Below are positions 51,245-61,046 of a DNA stretch of 64,000 bases, in pieces. Made by a program: the position numbers and the translations under genes. The stretch is taken from positions 114,195,360-114,259,359 of the forward strand of contig CM054181.1 of assembly GCA_028829895.1 (NCBI GenBank). The letters are read 5' to 3'. Position 1 is the stretch's first letter. Each line of letters starts with the position of its first letter. Under the pieces are notes generated by a model, which did not search any database, had not been told where the DNA came from, and saw only the letters and a list, made by a program, of their open reading frames with translations. Origin of the DNA: Sinotaia quadrata (Eukaryota > Mollusca > Gastropoda > Architaenioglossa > Viviparidae).

Positions 51245-52470
51245 TGTGATGAGCAGGGTTAATAGACGGGTAATTCTCCTAATTACCGTCTATAACCACG
51301 CCCATAAAAGATATGCGAATGCGAATGAAAATCTCTGTAGAACCTTAATGCCTTAAATTAGGAATAACATTCGCCTGTAGGTTAAAGTAATATTTACCTG
51401 CACTGAATATTGAGTGTTATCGGATCAAATTCCCTATATCAAATTCACACGACTGTAAACTAATCTATTGCCCATATGAATATGGCTTTCACAATTCTCA
51501 TTATCTTGGTAGGATACTTACTGAAAATATGTTATTGTCCAACTTACAACTAAACAAAGATTTGCACTTCACCCGTCAATTGTACATACCATACTCCTTA
51601 TTAACTGACAAGCGTAAGCATTAACAGAATTCAGAATATAAAGGATTTAATTAACGAATGTAAATGTAAAATAATAACAAACTGAAATTTAATATATGAA
51701 GTTGCTTTTCTAATTATGCATATTCAAGTCATATGAATAGCGTTGACAAAAGTAGTCACAAAGCAAACATCCATGTGTACAAATATATAAACGTTCACAC
51801 GTAAACAATTATATTGTGAAGAAAACTAAACAAGAAATGTTAAGTAGTTCAGTTCAACAGTTTTGAACATACTTGAACATAGTTTATCAGGAGAAAATAA
51901 TCATTTTCAAAGTTTAGTTTGTTTTTCAAAAGATACTAAATCTCAAAGTTCAGTTTTTTCCCCAAAAAAGATACTAAAGTTCAAAGTTCAGGTAATTTTC
52001 CCGAAGACAAAAGTTCATAGTTCAGTGTATTTCCAGCTTAAACAAAATCGACACAGATACAAAATTATTTATACAAATGAGTAAGAAATGGAAATTACCA
52101 TAGAGACAATATAAGACAGAATGGAATATTTTCACCTGATGAACATTTTTGAAGATGACACAACCGGTTGAATTCTGTCAATTCTCAACAAGTGCAAAGG
52201 TCTACTTGGCCGGCACTACTCGAAACAGTTCAGGTATAAGTTCTGTCAGCAGACCTAACAGCTTTGTGAATGGCTAGTCAAAATCCTGTCCAGAGAATCG
52301 CGCTCTTCCCTGAGCAATGATGCAGTTTCCTCCCCTTGCCGAAATTGCGCCACACACACAAGCTGAGGTGCTTCTCAGAAAAACCCCAAGTAGGATAACG
52401 AAGATAAAGGCTTTGAAATATTGATGAAAATAATTTGGGGTATATGTGAATATTTCCATAAGAGTACATA
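51245..52470. repeat. Duplicated block, copy 2 (relative of 20177-21276)
   Basis: Same landmarks in the same order as at 20177-21276, ending in the TIMP-like frame on the minus strand. Because the frame would be transcribed right to left, the shared sequence at 51245-52270 lies downstream of it: either intron or 3' flank. Confidence 0.6.
52274..52459 (-). CDS. TIMP/netrin-like secreted peptide frame (first-exon-like, possibly incomplete)
   Basis: A 61-codon frame starts at an ATG (52459-52457) and ends at TAG. Residues 15-33 are a hydrophobic segment ending in STSA, typical of a signal peptide. Cleavage there would leave a mature N-terminus Cys34-Val-Cys36, then Cys46, followed by IIAQG and RARFSG. 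In TIMP family proteins the mature chain starts C-x-C-x9-C followed by a hydrophobic strand and R-A-K/R; the cysteine spacing here is identical and RAR is one residue nearer. The free amino group of that first cysteine chelates the metalloproteinase zinc in true TIMPs. The rest of the domain is missing: an in-frame stop arrives before any splice donor, and the usual HPQ-type loop is absent. It may be a truncated pseudogene or a very short secreted peptide. Identification is by motif only. Confidence 0.4.
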   Translation of the reverse strand: MEIFTYTPNYFHQYFKAFIFVILLGVFLRSTSACVCGAISARGGNCIIAQGRARFSGQDFD

Positions 52471-52720
52471 TTTAAGACCATCCGTACCTATCTCTATAAA
52501 TTTATATCTGTGAAACAAACTTGACCACAACACTCAAACATGAAACAAATTGGAAAAATAATTAAAGAATTTTATAAGTATGAATTTCTATCTCAATCAG
52601 CTGTTCCAAAGCATACTTTTTTTTTTTATGTCTTTGATCACCTCAAAAACTGGGCCTCCAACGATAGCTATCGTATGCAATAAACTTGATATAATATATA
52701 CGTGTGGTGACAAACAATTT

Positions 52721-52808
52721 CACCATATATATATATATAGTGACACATATTTTCACCATATATATAGTGACACATATTTTCACCATATATATATGACACA
52801 TATTTTCA
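52721..52808. repeat. About 27-bp minisatellite, 3 copies
   Basis: 'caccatatatata' plus '(g)tgacacatattt' is repeated three times with varying TA length. Confidence 0.85.
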
Positions 52809-53833
52809 CCCTTTCCTCTACTTGCCACTTTATTATAGGTATATTTTTGCATGAACTTTTTAAAAAAAAAAAAAAGTAAAATGTTAAAATGTAAAGCACT
52901 TTTTATTCTCGTTATTAATGCTAATGTTAATGGGAAACTGACGCCATGTTCTGCATGCTAAATGCAACAATAGCACAAGTTAGTAGTGTTTTCTAGATAT
53001 CTGATTGTAATTGAATGACTCGCAGAGGTAAGATATGCTAACAGAGATTCGCATCCACGTCTTAGAAATCCCAAGGCTAGCAGTCCAAAAATAGGTACAC
53101 CTAATTGCTTGAGTGGGAGATTTCTAGCCGGACTGTGACACTGAACGACCGTAATTAGCTGACAGATAGAGATACTTCATAATTAACCAATGGCCGAGTG
53201 CTGGCCAAGTGAAGATTGACCACTGGGAATTGGTGAAGTATAGAGACCTAGCCAGACTTCTAGAAAATATTTTAGTTTTAAATCACTCTCCAAAATTCCT
53301 CTGACACACCAGGACATAATTTGTTAAGGGTCCCCATCATGAGGCGCTTGTGTTAGCTGTCAAGTACTGTGAGAATTAAAAGTTACAAATTTTAGGTTGT
53401 AAACTTTCATGTTTTCATGTCAGCCGGTAGTAATGTTTGTATAAGACTCTAAGTGATAAATATGTATGTATAACTGTCTGCAGTATTTTATAACACTAAA
53501 GGATTTTCTCACGTTATATTTCTTTTGATTTTAAGTGGAGAACACCGTGTGATTTATTATTAATGTATTTTGCACTTAACGTGTATAACCACTGTTGTGA
53601 AAACTTCAAAGAACGATATAGTAGTGGCAGATTAGATTTTCTGTAGAATGTCACCCTAAAGTTCTAAACACTTCGTAGTATAATCTGACCTGCGAGGAAT
53701 ACTACTCTGTTAAACTGGACTTAATTCTTAGAGTGCAGTCCCTTGAGTAGTCACCACACTTGCAAAGATGTCATCCATCACGGCTAAGTGATCCAGGAAA
53801 GAGTCTAATGCCAGAGTTACTAGATGAATGGCA
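52809..53833. other. Intergenic and fucosyltransferase 3' flank
   Basis: An A-run lies at 52861-52875. No other gene is seen. Downstream (lower coordinates) of the fucosyltransferase stop there is an AATAAA on the minus strand at 53558-53553, a candidate poly(A) signal implying a 3'UTR of about 280 nt. Confidence 0.4.
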
Positions 53834-54709
53834 TTAATGCAGGTCAGTCGGCGGGAAGCATGCGTCCTCTGCCCACCAAGCAGACACATTCTCGTACACG
53901 CGTTCTCTTCCTTCGTGCAGCATAGCACACATTTGACACCATGGCAACGGGTCCGGCTCGACGACAACAAACTCTCTCCTCCAGCTGAAGTAAGTGATAT
54001 ACGATTCCACGTTCGAGCTTAGGTACAGCAAATAACGTGCCAAATCCTTCACTGACTTGTAAGCGGACGTGTCAATCACAGAAAGGGGAGGAGTTAGCTT
54101 TGAATAATTAGCCCCACCTCGGACCACAGGCACAACGTAGTAGTTCGACAAGATGTTGTACGTTTTTTCCGTGATGTAGTCTTTGCACAGCGAGTTCTCA
54201 AAGGCCAAAACGAAGAAGTAGTCCCGTTCCAACATTGTCGCGCACTCCCTATTCCCTTTGGGGCACCTCATATTTCCACAAGTGCCGTAGACGTCTATCT
54301 GATTGTTAAGTTCACGGTTTAACATCACCAAGTAGTCCAGGCGTTTCGACATCCTATCACAGTTGCTAATGAACGCAGCCGCGAGTTTGGTCTTGTCAGT
54401 GACTAGACGATGTACCTTTGCATTGTACTCGGACACGTTGAACGTTGACCCCGTGAGAAACGGTTTGACCATTTGCTCTCTCTTTCTCCGTGCTTTTTCT
54501 AATATTTCAACGTTCTCCACTAAATGGCTGGGGACGTCACCCTGACCAGGATTAGAGGAGTCTGGCATCCAAACAGTAGTACCGTACCCAAAAGGAATGT
54601 CAGAATCACGGCGGTAAGTCATTGTCCAGTTGAACATCCAGAGCCATTCTCGTCCATGAATGCTGTTTATTGAGTTGGGAGGTGATTCGACAGCAAAATA
54701 GACCCATAT
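53834..54709 (-). CDS. Alpha-1,3-fucosyltransferase (GT10), coding exon 3: catalytic domain
   Basis: This exon supplies residues 123-413 and ends with TAA. Enzymes of this family transfer fucose from GDP-fucose to GlcNAc on glycans in the Golgi lumen. Hallmarks seen: WVYFAVESPPN right after the splice, then FNWTMTYRRDSD (148-159), and the family signature FVLAFENSLCKDYITEKTYN (288-307). These are followed by NILSNYYVVPVVRGG and a C-terminal CQMCAMLHEG cysteine pair. N-glycosylation sequons lie at Asn149, 213, 323 and 396. The acceptor is TTTTTCAG (AG at 54711-54710) and the reading frame joins exon 2 in phase 0. The first 24 codons precede the first methionine and are needed for the motif, which confirms the exon start. 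Which acceptor glycan is used cannot be told from sequence. Confidence 0.95.
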   Translation of the reverse strand: MWVYFAVESPPNSINSIHGREWLWMFNWTMTYRRDSDIPFGYGTTVWMPDSSNPGQGDVPSHLVENVEILEKARRKREQMVKPFLTGSTFNVSEYNAKVHRLVTDKTKLAAAFISNCDRMSKRLDYLVMLNRELNNQIDVYGTCGNMRCPKGNRECATMLERDYFFVLAFENSLCKDYITEKTYNILSNYYVVPVVRGGANYSKLTPPLSVIDTSAYKSVKDLARYLLYLSSNVESYITYFSWRREFVVVEPDPLPWCQMCAMLHEGRERVYENVSAWWAEDACFPPTDLH

Positions 54710-55980
54710 CTGAAAAATGAAATGTAAATTATATACGAATGCAACCAGACCGTAAAAAATGATTCTATAGAATGTGAATGCAGAGTAAACAAAACTAGAA
54801 GTTATATGACCTCACCGAAAGATACTGTCTAGAAAAATTATAAACAACGATGTTGATGTGGTTCCAAGTGTGGGGAAACCTCAACATATTTTCTACCAGA
54901 CCCTCAAAAAGAAAGAAAAAGTGACGAAAGAGGCAGAACTGGAAGAAACAACTAAAATGTTTGTTTCTTGCATTAAATGAAACAAAACTATTAGTTTTAT
55001 AATAAAACAGTCTTTATATAGTTTTTCTCGTTGATTGTAATTATAGTTTACAAATATTTTATGTCAAACATTTTTAATCTGAACATTTCAATAAGTTTGT
55101 TCAGGAGCAATATTTCCAGTAGGTAATACGCTGATTAGCGGAAATCAGCAAATTTAAGACCAGATATATAACACTTGGGATTTTGGATCAGGCATGAGAT
55201 GTAGAATTCGTTTGGCATGCCATTCGGTAAGAATGGGATACACATGCACGTGTAATATGTGTTCTCTGATGTGTAGCAACGATTATGACTAGCAGTGAGA
55301 ACTGGTATGTTGACTGGAATTGATTCAATCTGCTTCTATGTAATAAGGAGGAGAAAGGGGAGGTGTCTGTGTGTATATTTGACCCATCATTGAGACATGT
55401 CTGAAAAGTTGGGATGAGTCAAATATAAGTTAATAATAATTGTCAAAGAGAAAAGGGATGGGTTGCACACCAGAAAAATAAGTTTTTACTTTGATACGAT
55501 TGAAGATTAATTATATAATCAGAGAAATACATTCCCTGAATCTCACCTATGATTCGTATAGGTAAAAAAGAGAATTGGGTGAATGTTAAGAAATTGTGAG
55601 AGACGAAAGGTTTAAGAAAACGGTAGTGGACTGGCAAGTGCAAAGTATCACATATTCATTTCCTCAAAGACATACAAGCAGATACTATATATACTTGTGT
55701 GTGTGTGTGGTGAACCCTCTGGACTCCAATCAACACCGGGGTGATGTGTCTAGCTGTTACAAATTTCTTTATTACAAACAACATAATTTTGCGATGCTGT
55801 CTCCTTGTGAATTTATGATAACATATACGCCATAAAATTACGAGGAATTGAAAGAATATCTAAGTGGTCAACAATTCAAAAGTTTTATATATCAAATCGA
55901 ATTCAGTAATGATAAAATACACTTTCTTCTAAGACAATAGAAATCTTTTATTGCTGATATTAGTGTCCCGTAATTAATTA
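54710..55980 (-). other. Fucosyltransferase intron 2, 3' half
   Basis: Part of a 3184-bp intron (57893-54710). Apart from AT-rich sequence and short frames (for example 55443-55643) nothing is seen here. Confidence 0.6.
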
Positions 55981-56129
55981 CGTCACAATACGATGTTACT
56001 ACTTTGTGCTGGCTAACATGTCGATTAGTTCACATTACTATATGAATGTTCTTACGTCACAATACGATGTTACTATTTTGTGCTGGCTAACATGTCGATT
56101 AGTTCACATTACTATATGAATGTTCTTAT
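55981..56129. repeat. 74-bp direct duplication, 2 copies
   Basis: 'cgtcacaatacgatgttact' onward is repeated almost exactly at 55981 and 56055, inside intron 2. Confidence 0.95.
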
Positions 56130-56419
56130 ATCAGGTTAACGACTACTTATCCTGTGCTATTTTAAAAAGTGAAGTAGGTTGAAGTGTTATACTGCATTCA
56201 GATTGGTGAACTCACAGAGAGATGCAGTAACAATTGTCTAAGTACGCGAATGCACTTGCACGCCCATGTACAACACTTTCCCATAAAAAAAAAAAAGGGC
56301 ACCTCTACCTTAGCTTGGCCAGTTTAGAGTATTTGGCTAGAGTAGGGTTGTCACTTTGGGTCTTAGCAGAGTGACACTCATTCGGTCCTCCTTTGGGGAG
56401 TTTTGTGCTCTCTAAATGG

Positions 56420-57180
56420 TTCTAGATCACAGACATTGCCACTAAGTGAACATGATTTCCCAGAAACACAATCTGGCTGCCAAACACCAAGACATGACTA
56501 GGCAAATATGGACTATTATTTATATGCGCCCTTGAACAAATCTTGTTTCGACTGGTACGTGTGACTGGGGCTATTACATAGGGCTGACGAACAACCAAGA
56601 ATTTGAATGTGATAGATGCATACTTGAAGTCATCAAGTTCCTGAATTAACTTCTTCAAAATAGTCGAAAAGGAACAGCGTATGTTAAAGACATATAAGCC
56701 ATTAATGCCACTACACCATAGACTGTCCCAGCCCAGCAGTGATGCCCCACACTGCAACCAGCCTGTGGATTAATCGTCATGCCTTTGAGCTCTTCGTAAT
56801 TCTCACTACCAGTATTCAATGTGCGCCACTTCAAGGGTGACAACCCAGTCAGTCTGCCTATTTCTTACGGGTGTCATGCCGTTCACTGCATGTAAGCTGG
56901 CGGATTACAAATGTATAGTGAACATCGCTGTGAAGCTCCAACTTGAGGGACAGAGTCTTGCAGCTGGTAAGGTACCATAAACATCTATGAAGATAGAAGA
57001 GACCGACTTGATCCACTTATCTAGAAACAGTTTGTGTTCTTCAGCCAACTGCTCTGATCTCGATAAATAAACGTCAAAATATCAATATCGTCAATGGCTC
57101 CTTAATGAAAAGCAAGTCATTATCAGGAGTGACAGACTGGACGGAAGATGGAACACTAGTTTGATCTGTCGCTAATCATA
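56420..57180 (-). pseudogene. Decayed coding relic in intron 2 (unrecognised)
   Basis: On the minus strand several coding-like stretches follow one another in changing frames: VYLSRSEQLAEEHKLFLDKW, then SLKLELHSDVHYTFVIRQLT, then KWRTLNTGSENYEELKGM, and a tail with KFLVVRQPYVIAPVTRTSR. Their composition and order suggest one protein of about 250 residues broken by frameshifts and stops. The family is not recognised; it may be a transposon protein or processed pseudogene. Its orientation is the same as the host gene. Confidence 0.3.
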
Positions 57181-57724
57181 CTTTTTGGGTTTTTTTTTTC
57201 TAATTTTGAAAAAACAGAGCTAGCCTTTTCTCTTGCAGTGTTTGTCTCTTTCTAGTTCAGTGATTCCGATCGTTTCCATGGTTAGAGATTCTCCATTTCT
57301 TTCTGATCTCTATATTTATCCCCACCCACTCATCTCACACACACAATCTCTACATCTTCCTTTTCTATATATTCTTGGATATGATTCCTGGTGTAGCACA
57401 TTTGTTTGTCTCGTCTGCAAGTTCTAAAGTGTTTCTAGAGCAACACCTTTATTTAAAACCCACATCCGTAGCATGTAAACTGAGGTAATAGGAAATGCTT
57501 TGTACAATGGAACTGGTGAAAATTATACTCACTGAGTACAGTTACAGTAAGTTTGTGTCGCTTGCTAAATTGCAAAATAAACCAAATCTGTGACCTAAAC
57601 TAGTGAAAGCTCACAAATTAATATGAAACAGATATTTGTGAATGCAGTAATGTTGCAAATGAAAATCTAAAAGTAAACATAACAATGAAAAAATTCTTTG
57701 ACAAGTGGTAAGCTTAATTCGAAA

Positions 57725-57744
57725 TATATATATATATATATATT
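57725..57744. repeat. (TA)n microsatellite
   Basis: A short TA run in intron 2, about 150 bp downstream of exon 2. Confidence 0.9.
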
Positions 57745-57893
57745 TTAAAACTATATCTCCAAGGCATTCTGCTAACCTTATTTAGAATGCAAAAATGTAT
57801 GCACACATGTTTAGAATAAGAGAGAACAATAAAAAGAAAAATATTTTATGAACAAAATGGAAAGAAAACATTTTTTACAACAAAATAAATCAC

Positions 57894-58251
57894 CTGTCCC
57901 GGAAGCTTTTGGGGTGGCCTGCGATACATGATTCCATGAGAATCTAGTACAACCAAGTCATAAGAAACACTCGGATGTTCATTCACATCGATAGTACAGG
58001 AAGTGTATTTTGGACATTTGCTAAAGACCTCAGAGCCAGACTTCAATTCGTAGTAAGACGGAAAGTGTTTCATAAGGATGTTTTTTTCCTGGAGATTATC
58101 AAGTGATTGTTGGCGAGAGAACAACTTAGCACTTGACACGCCCTCGTCGGCTTCCATGAAACTAAGAATGCTTTTACAAAGGATGAAGATTGCTATGCTG
58201 CAAACAGTGATGAGGGCTACCTTTCTCCTCGCCTTTCTTGTAATCAAGCAA
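57894..58251 (-). CDS. Alpha-1,3-fucosyltransferase, coding exon 2: membrane anchor and stem
   Basis: Encodes residues 3 (last base) to 122. It begins after the acceptor TTTTCAG (58256-58252) and ends at the donor CAG|GTGATT. A basic patch (TRKARRK, residues 7-13) precedes a hydrophobic segment at about 14-34 (VALITVCSIAIFILCKSILSF). This is the cytoplasmic tail and signal anchor of a type II Golgi enzyme. The stem and the start of the lumenal fold follow, with DLVVLDSHGIMYRRPPQ just before the splice; exon 3 continues directly with the GT10 domain. The exon has no in-frame ATG before the membrane segment, so translation must begin in an upstream exon. Confidence 0.85.
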
Positions 58252-59532
58252 CTGAAAAGGACAAAATGAAAGGTGTACTATATACTGTTATTACATAGAT
58301 TTCCAACAAGAAATTAAAAAACAACAACATGAAAACCTGATTTATTGAAACCAAGAATTTTCAAAACCTTTTAGAAAACAAGAGTTGGCTTCAAGGCATG
58401 ATGAATATAAATGTTTCGGCTACATCAAAACAAAAGAGAGAAAAAAAAGATGGGGAAAAAACAGATACTAATAATATATACGGTATAATGATAATAAAAA
58501 ATATATGAATTACTTCAGATACTTTACAATTATTCAAGGCTTAAGTACGTTACATTATCTCTGCCTACTGCTAGTCTGATAAAGACTACTTAGCTGAAAC
58601 ACTGACTAAATTTAAACTTGTAATGCACAACTATTAAGAGTTCTCATATTTCTTTTATGTTTACTATTTATTTTATTCTTTAGCATTTAAAAATCTTAAT
58701 GTTTAACTGTTAATCATATAGTAATTTGGCCGCTCTAGTGTGTTTGGCCTCTATTATGATTATTATTTATGAATTCCTTTATCATTTAATAAACATAATC
58801 ACTTATCAGTGGTTAAATTTAGGATTCGTTTCCAACAGGAAGTCACTTTAAGTACATACTATCGACTCATAAGTTCTCTGTTCGCAGGTGGAACTTCCTA
58901 CTTAAGGAGTAATGTAATTTCACAGTTTACTAACTTTCATCCAAACACAATTGACTCACGACCACAGTTCACATATTTACATTTATGTTCAAGAGTTCAT
59001 CAAGTCTTTTCTCCTATACAATCGATATTCTGTAATACAATGACTATCTGAATGAACAATCTCTAATCAGAATTACGATTCTATCATGAGTTTGGAAAAG
59101 AGAGAAAGGTAGAGATAATTCATTGAGTTCATGACCTGTTCTGTATACGCAGCATCGTAGAGAAATCATGTCCAAATGGTGCTATAATGATATAATTAAA
59201 TAAAAGGTCAAGATTCAAACATAGATGCGTTTGTGAGTTAATAAAATGTTAGTGTCCTAAACCGGTTATAGTTTAAAATAAACGGGATTAGAAATGTGAT
59301 AGGGTCATTTTAGTTTGTACTAAAATCGTTTCTGCTTTATATCACAATTTTTATTGTCTATAATCATAAACTGAATGGGATGAATACAAATTTGGTTTGT
59401 TTTTTTTCACTGTTATAAATATTTTGTTAAATATATATTGACAGATCACAACTATGTTTGATGAGTTATAGATGTGATGGTGTACATGGTAATTTTATCT
59501 ATTATATATATTTTCATTAGATAGTTACTCAC
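58252..59532 (-). other. Fucosyltransferase intron 1
   Basis: 1281 bp between donor GTGAGT (59532-59527) and acceptor TTTTCAG. AT-rich; no other gene or repeat element is recognised in it. Confidence 0.6.
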
Positions 59533-59540
59533 AGAACCAT
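59533..59540 (-). CDS. Alpha-1,3-fucosyltransferase, 8-nt coding part of exon 1
   Basis: ATG GTT CT on the minus strand is followed directly by a consensus donor GTGAGT. Joining it to exon 2 completes codon CTT and gives MVLCLITRKARRK, a normal short cytoplasmic tail. The ATG has A at -3 and G at +4, a strong initiation context. The phase match (2 + 1) supports it. The 5'UTR extends to higher coordinates with an unknown start. It is inferred from splice logic and needs a transcript to prove it. Confidence 0.6.
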
Positions 59541-59849
59541 GATGCTGGGTCAGATCAGACTGCAGAGATGAACTCGGCTATGCTTGTAAAACTTATCTCC
59601 CCTTTTGTAGCGCAAACGTCAGTCCAAAATGGAGAAGCAAATTGGACTGCTGCAACATCAATACAAAATAATGGTATCGATAAAACTTTTCTTAAATCTG
59701 TTTACTGCTTACATATCTGTTTGCGTTAACTCACAATGCCTCTTCGTCACTATATGGTTAACTTTTCAGCTCCCGATTCTCGTCTGTCTAGATTCCCTGG
59801 TCAGTCTTTTAAATCTTTTAACTCTCGTATCTTCTGTCTAGGTACGCAC
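59541..59849 (-). promoter_or_regulatory. Presumed 5'UTR/promoter region of the fucosyltransferase
   Basis: 309 bp between the start codon and the hAT element. No TATA box is obvious on the minus strand. Plus-strand frames here (59629-59841) have no support. Called only by position. Confidence 0.3.
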
Positions 59850-59851
59850 CA

Positions 59852-60397
59852 TTGTTCCCTCCACTATTTTTCATATGCGCGCGGAACTTTTTCCTGTATG
59901 CGCAGACATGGCGGTTGTTTAACTTACTACAAAAACTTGTGCGCAGAATTTTGAAACTGCTCTTTTTTTTCCATGCGACATTCGGTACATATATCAGTTT
60001 CCATCAACCTTTTCCAGTGATATCGACTTCGCATCGGACCACCGACGGAGAAGCACGCAGGAAATTACTATGGCAAAACGTACCACCCGCTCTACCATCA
60101 ACACTTCTCCCCCTGCCCTTTACAGACCCGGAGGAACAAGACAAAATAAGAAGACACCGCCTGTCCAGATTTGTAGAAGTTTATGATGAGGAGGAACGTG
60201 CCCACCGCCGCATAATGCTTGCACCCTACTGCCTCCGAATCGATACAGGCAACGACAAAATCAATAAAGCATACAGGTATTTATTGCGCGAAGTATTCGA
60301 CGCAACACGTGAGGTAGGCATGCGTGAAGCTTATACAATTTACAAGAATTGGCACCTCATCAAAAAAAGAGGATATGAAATCTACAACATGTGCTGA
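59852..60397 (+). CDS. Open frame A in the hAT-like element (unrecognised)
   Basis: Open from the very end of the element to TGA at 60395-60397. No ATG occurs in frame until 60320, so the true start, or a spliced leader, is unknown. The coding-like part is from about 60030: EARRKLLWQNVPP, TDPEEQDKIRRHRLSRFVEV, DEEERAHRRIMLAPYCLRI, then KAYRYLLREVFDATREVGMR and NWHLIKKRGYEIYNMC. It is highly charged and probably helical, and no known domain was recognised. A separate ATG at 60070 in another frame opens 38 codons (MAKRTTRSTINTSPP) overlapping it. The frame continues past the TGA. Confidence 0.35.
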   Translation: MFPPLFFICARNFFLYAQTWRLFNLLQKLVRRILKLLFFFHATFGTYISFHQPFPVISTSHRTTDGEARRKLLWQNVPPALPSTLLPLPFTDPEEQDKIRRHRLSRFVEVYDEEERAHRRIMLAPYCLRIDTGNDKINKAYRYLLREVFDATREVGMREAYTIYKNWHLIKKRGYEIYNMC

Positions 60398-60452
60398 CAA
60401 CGAAACTCAAACGTCCATCATCACGTGACCAAGAAAGCAACACGCACATCGT

Positions 60453-60665
60453 GTGGAAAATTCCACATCAACGCCACACAGACGTCGACTGAAAAAATTA
60501 ACAGCAAAGTGGCATTTTGCCAGACACCAACTCCAGCGTCGGAAGAAAAGAAAACCCAAACTCAAAGGACTACAAGTGAGGAAAAGAAAATTCAAACAGA
60601 GACAAAGAAGAAAAAGGAAAAACAACATAAAGCCGCTAATACACAGACCACCAACATCGAGATGA
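60453..60665 (+). CDS. Open frame B: very basic 70-codon ORF
   Basis: Starts with ATG; nearly half of the residues are Arg or Lys (for example RKRKFKQRQRRKRK). This resembles protamine-like or nucleic-acid-binding tails. It overlaps a Lys/Glu/Thr-rich open stretch in the frame of ORF A (60425-60730), and composition cannot decide which frame is real. No homologue was recognised. Confidence 0.25.
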   Translation: MENSTSTPHRRRLKKLTAKWHFARHQLQRRKKRKPKLKGLQVRKRKFKQRQRRKRKNNIKPLIHRPPTSR

Positions 60666-60698
60666 AGGGAAAAAAAAATCCAAACGACAAACGTCCGC

Positions 60699-61046
60699 AT
60701 GAACGAACCTCAACAATCGAACGAATTTGATATCATACTGAACCAGGTTTCAAGGGAGCTCGAGGCCGTACCCCTCTCACCTATACCAGCGACGACGCCT
60801 CGACCACCAACAACGGCGACAACGACAACAACAGCAACAACATCAGAATGCCAGCCCACACCACCAACAACACCAGAACAGGGCGAAAAGAAAAAAAGAC
60901 GGCGCCCGCCACCACATATTCGGAGGAAACAACAGCGCCCTCAACAACAACCGCAACAACATCGCGGACAGCAACAACAACACTGGCAGTACCAGGAACA
61001 ACAGTATCCCTCTTGGGGTTATTTAACCATCCAATGGCCGATTTAA
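60699..61046 (+). CDS. Open frame C: Thr/Pro- then Gln-rich ORF, frameshifted 3' end
   Basis: ATG at 60699; N-terminus MNEPQQSNEFDIILNQVSRE, then a Thr/Pro run, a basic patch (KKKRRRPPPHIRRK) and a Gln-rich stretch ending QYQEQQYPSWG. Compared with the copy at 40 kb, a base is missing just after this point, so the conserved tail (LFNHPMADLIQLLLDH, about 61018-61066) lies in another frame. A second missing base follows (near 61073), after which the frame that would give SQRTPGTAT is again shifted. This copy is probably no longer fully coding. The family is unrecognised. Confidence 0.35.
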   Translation: MNEPQQSNEFDIILNQVSRELEAVPLSPIPATTPRPPTTATTTTTATTSECQPTPPTTPEQGEKKKRRRPPPHIRRKQQRPQQQPQQHRGQQQQHWQYQEQQYPSWGYLTIQWPI

